From Chrysomallon squamiferum (Eukaryota > Mollusca > Gastropoda > Neomphalida > Peltospiridae): a stretch of 20,000 bases of DNA. Shown here piece after piece: positions 11,501 through 16,932 of the stretch. Below the pieces are notes generated by a model. The model made no database searches, was not told where the DNA came from, and saw nothing but the letters and a program-made list of their open reading frames with translations. Position numbers and translations under genes: made by a program. The DNA lies in the NCBI GenBank assembly GCA_012295275.1, contig CM022672.1:13552995-13572994 (forward strand), given 5' to 3'. Within the stretch, counting starts at the first letter, position 1. Every line of letters begins with the position of its first letter.

Positions 11501-13606
11501 TTCTGAAATTTTCAGTCATTTTGGGGTTGCAGTAATTAAAATGCATTTTTTCTTATAGGTAATTTTATTGAGTGAAATAGAAAATGCTAATAAAATATGT
11601 AAAATACAAATTTTTGCATTTTTGTGAAATGGGAAACAATTATCTTTTTCTCATGTTTTATTAGTGTATCTATTAGAAATGAGATTTCAATCAGGAGTGT
11701 TTCATTTGGATACTTAAAAATAATCTGAAGAAGTAACATTGAAATAAAATTTTTAAATTAAACATTGGAATAATATATTGTAAATCATGTTGTAAAATAT
11801 AACATGAAAAAATATTTTAAAATGTTGCTGTAATTAAAAATAAAAAAAATTGAAATTATGTAAATAAAATATATAAATTAAAAAAAAAGAAATGTTGAAA
11901 TTATGTAAATATAATAAGGAAATAAATTAAAGAAGAAATATTGAAATTATGTAAATAAAAAAAATGAAAGGAATAAATTGAAATAAAATTATCACTAGAA
12001 TTAAAACCAATGAAAATAAAATATCAAAATATAATTCTAAGATGTTTTAAATAACAAAAATTCAATGAATTAACATATATTACCAAATATCCAAATTGAA
12101 CCAACTGAGAACAATTGAAACAAAAAAGATAATTGTTAGTATCTGTGAAAAAATTAAATTGAAGTATAATTTACAGAAGCAGAACTTAAAAAAAAAAATA
12201 ATAATAATAATATGAAATTTAAATTCAGAAAAGTGATATTGAAATAAAAATAGAAAAATAAGATGCAAAAATATTTTGAAACTAAAATTTAAATACATAA
12301 AATGGAATTTAAAAAAATAAAAATAAAATTTAAAAATTTTTTTAGCTGTAAAGTTATTCAAATATTTATAAAAATAACAGAAATAAAATTAAAATAAATA
12401 TAGAGAAAATAAAATTGAAAATAATAAAATTATTAAGTAATTTGGGAAATAATTAAGATTATGTAGGAATAAACATTTTTTATTTTATTTTAACTGAACA
12501 GAATAATAGAATTTCTTTTTTAAATTTAAGAAAACAATATAAAATTAAAACATTACAAAATACACACTTCTAAAAAAAAATTATTTAAAGAATTATCATG
12601 GAAGTAAAATTTTAAAACATGACAATGAAAATATATTTGATACGTAACACAGAAACAAAGATATAAAATTACAATAAATTCATACTAAGAATCTGTAAGG
12701 TAAACTGTATGTCATCTATTGTACCTAGGATATTTTGGGCTTGGCCCATGGAGTAAAGATGGCTGCCTTAAGTGCTTCTGCTCTGGAAAGTCTGAAAAGT
12801 GTTACTCAGCTCCTGGCTGGTACCTGAACACAACTGTGAGTCTGTGGACGCTGAAGTCAAGCAATGCTGTAGATGAGAGGTGGAAAGGAGAGGACGATGG
12901 CGGCAATGTAGTCCAAGTAACAGAAAGCATCGTGTTGGCCATAGTTCCTCCTCGGTGAGCGTTTCTGACAGGTCAAGTTGAATAATTTAGAAAAATACAA
13001 ATAATGTTGTTTTTTTCTTTTGTTTTTTTCTTGCAGTTTATATTCAGCAACATACAGAACAGAAAAATAAATTTAAAAATTAAAATAAATATTTTAAATT
13101 GTTTATATTTAGTAGAACTGTTGTGATGATTCTGAATTCATGGTTAATGTAGATAACAAATAGAGAAGAAAAAATACAATAAAAAATATATAAAATTAAA
13201 ATAAATAGTTCATATAACTATTAATTGATAAATTTGTTTCCATGGCAATGGAAATAAAACAGAAAAAAAAAAAAATTTTAAATAGTTCATATTCAACAGT
13301 GGTAATCCTGAGAATGTACAAAACAGATAAATAAGTAAAAAAAAATATTTTTGAAAATATTTTAAATTGTTTATTTGCAGTATTTCCTTTTGAACTCTGG
13401 TTTTTTCTTTAAAAATCAGCTTTTTATACTTTGCATGTAATTTTGTTCAGTTTAGACAATAAGTGCTGTCCCTTCTTGTTCCTTTTCTTCTGTGCTATTA
13501 TTATGTTCCGATACGGCAGGTTTCATTTTAGATTTGGAATATTCTGCAATTATTTTTAACAATCATAAATTACATTCATGTTGCTAACTCATTTCATAGA
13601 TTTTTT

Positions 13607-13637
<31 letters not shown>

Positions 13638-14607
13638 TTAGTGACAGTCAATATTTTGTTTTCCAACTTGTCATTAACAAAACTGGTTTTTTTGTTTGAA
13701 AAACCTCACTTTTGGTTTTCCATTCCAAATAAGAATGTTGATAATAATTTTTGTAATTGTTAATTTTTGGCTAGAATGAAAATAATTTTAATAATCCATC
13801 TAATATGGACAAAAGAAAAACCACATTAAGTGAGATTCTTATAATTTAAGTTAACTATATAAACAAAAGTTAAATGATATCCTTATAATATAAGTTAATT
13901 ATATAACCAAAAGTTAAATGATATTCTTATAATATAAGTTAATTATATAAACAAAAGTTAAATGATATCCTTATAATATAAGTTAATTGTATAAACAAAA
14001 ATTAAATTATATTCTTATAATATAAGTTAATTATATAAAAAAATTAAATTATATTCTTATAATATAAGTTAATTGTATAAAAAAATTAAATTATATTCTT
14101 ATAATATAAGTTAATTGTATAAACAAAAATTAAATTACATTCTTATAATATAAGTTAATAGTATAACCAAAAATTAAAGGGTAACCTTTAATTAACTGTA
14201 TAATGATATTCTTAAAATATTAGTTAATTATGTAAACAGATAAATACAGCATGTAAACAGACACGTTGTAATGTCATTTTTTATGGTTTGTTTTAGAACA
14301 TTGACGAAGACTTGGTAAAATGTTTTTCATATTAATCTTCTCTGTATATAATATCCCAGCTGACTGCGCTTACACTTTGACTTGTTTGTTTACTTATGTC
14401 TGATTTACTCATAATAATTGTGAAATGTAAAATAAAGTCTCACTTTTAAATTTTGTCAGAAATAATCAAAAGAAAAATGTACAGGTTAAAGAACCAAAAT
14501 TGGTTCTAAGAGGACAGAAAAAAATATTTCTTAAATTTGTTGTAAATTTAAATATTCATAGAGAGAGAAGAAGGTTACAACTTATTTATTTCAGGATTGA
14601 AATATTC

Positions 14608-14657
<50 letters not shown>

Positions 14658-15363
14658 GTGTTTGTTTTGTAATCATATATATATACAAAACAAAACAGAG
14701 AGATGTACATTGATATTTTCTGTATCTGCTCCATGTTGGGTTTGTTCAGTAAGTTAAATAGAGTTAGGAAATTAATAATAAGCATTTAAAACCATTCGAC
14801 AATAGGCCACACAAAACTGAGATCTAGTGCAAAGATTTATCCAAAGCACAATACAGAAGATTACATAGGAAGTTTAAATATAAGTTAAAAGTAAGGGAAT
14901 TTGCATTAGTAAACATAAGTTCAACCAATGTATAGGTTCTATAGTTTGTAATTCAGAAAAGAAGTTACAATAAAGATGTCTCTGTTTTTTTTTTTTTCCA
15001 AAACATTTAATCATGTCTTCCTTTATTTCATATATTAAACATCTGATTTATCTCTTCATATCATAGTTTTCATACCTTTTGTATACATTTTGTAAATATT
15101 TTCACATTTAATAAAATAGTTAATTTTGAGAAATATCAAATATTCACTTAATCACTGATCATGTTTTACTCCGATTATGTTCCATGCCAAAAACTATACA
15201 CCAGTATATATATTCTTGTATACAGAATTCACCAGCATTATGTCACAATCCTAGCTGAAAAAACCCTGACAAACTGAATATAATATATCCCCCATGCCCT
15301 AATGGTTGCATTACTTTTGAAATTCTAGTCATTATACTATGTAACTGTTCTAACAGTCTGATT

Positions 15364-15394
<31 letters not shown>

Positions 15395-16866
15395 CACTTT
15401 AATATCTGTAATGATTGAAATATTTTTATAACGTATGGTTTCTCAAATCTCTTATCCTGCAGATTCAGATCTTGCATCCTATCCTGGTCCTAGTCCTACA
15501 AATACTATAGTAACTCCTTTCTAAACCAGCTTCACACTGTCAAATTATGCACCTGGGAAGACATATTGGTGTATATAATTTATATGTCTCTTGTATGTAT
15601 ATTCTCATGTTTGTATTTGTGTGTGTATGGAATGATGGGATGCACACTGGTACAGGAGCTTGGAGGGTCATGTAATGTTTGGTGGTTTATTTCAAAGCAG
15701 TGTAAAATAGATCAAAAACTGGTTCACTATGTAAATAAGATCTTATCGATATTTCATATTTATGATGGTGATTTAGGTTCATTTTAAAATAAGATAAATA
15801 TAGATTAATATTTAGTACTAAAATGCACAATAAGATTTGATAGTGAATGTAATACGTATACATGTATAGTTTGAATTAAGTGATAACTATTGATAATAAA
15901 ATTTATTTTTAAACTTGAAATTTGCTTTTGAAAGTTAATTTAAAAGTTGTATAAAAATACACAAACAGCTTTCAAAATTAAATTAAATTAAAAATATATA
16001 GCAGTCAAATATATATAGATATTTATTATCTTACAGTAGAGATATTTAGTTTAATGGATAGTTAAGTGATGATAATTTAATATTTATCCAAGTTGTAATC
16101 CAGGTCTTTAACCTTATTGTTTAATAAATACACTGTGTAGAGAGAATAGACAAAAACACAAAGGGTTTTTAAATTTATGAAACAAAATCATCCATTATGA
16201 GAAACATATTTTTAGTTGTTTTCACAGTATTACATTTTCACTGGATTTTTTAAAAATAATTATTATTATTAACATAATTTCAGATGAAAAAAAATATTAA
16301 ATTTCAAAAAAAAAGCCTGTGTTTAATTTCTAAAAAGGTTTGGTTATCACAAAACTGACAAAATATTTATTTTTAAAAGCGATTTTGTAAAGAATATTCT
16401 TAGAAATTTCGGTTTATCACTAGATTTACAGAATATATATATATATATTTTTTTTTTTAAGAGATTTTATAAATTTCTGATTGTTACAAAATTATTATTA
16501 TTTTTTATTATTATTTGTTTATCAGGTACGTGATGCGGATACTGAACACAGGAGATACGCTTCAACGAACACATTGCTATTTTGTCGCTCCTTCCAAATT
16601 CCTTGGCAACAAGCAGTCGTCATACGGTTTGAATCTTTCGTTTTCTCTGCGGGTTTCATCAAACCTGACAACAGTTGACAACCGAAGCAATGGTGACGTA
16701 ATCATGAAGGGAAAAGACACAAACTTCAAACTTGTCAAAGAGTTGCCTGTCTTACCTTACAACGTGAACGCTACCCCAATCAGTTTTAATGTGAGTTTTA
16801 TTTCTTAATATTAAAACATACTTTTAAAATTTTGTAACTTGATAAATTATAGCCCTCTATTTTTCA

Positions 16867-16932
<66 letters not shown>

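Noticed and set aside
12080-12361. Antisense Phe-rich frame of 93 codons
   Set aside because: It follows from A-rich intron composition; there are no conserved motifs.
15367-15394. Poly-A run as the tail of a retroposed gene
   Set aside because: No target-site duplication, recognisable body or polyadenylation context was found next to it.
15440-15790. Possible extra exon after CTTATCCTGCAG
   Set aside because: Exons 14 and 15 already join in phase with the right L4 spacing, and the peptides here have no laminin features.
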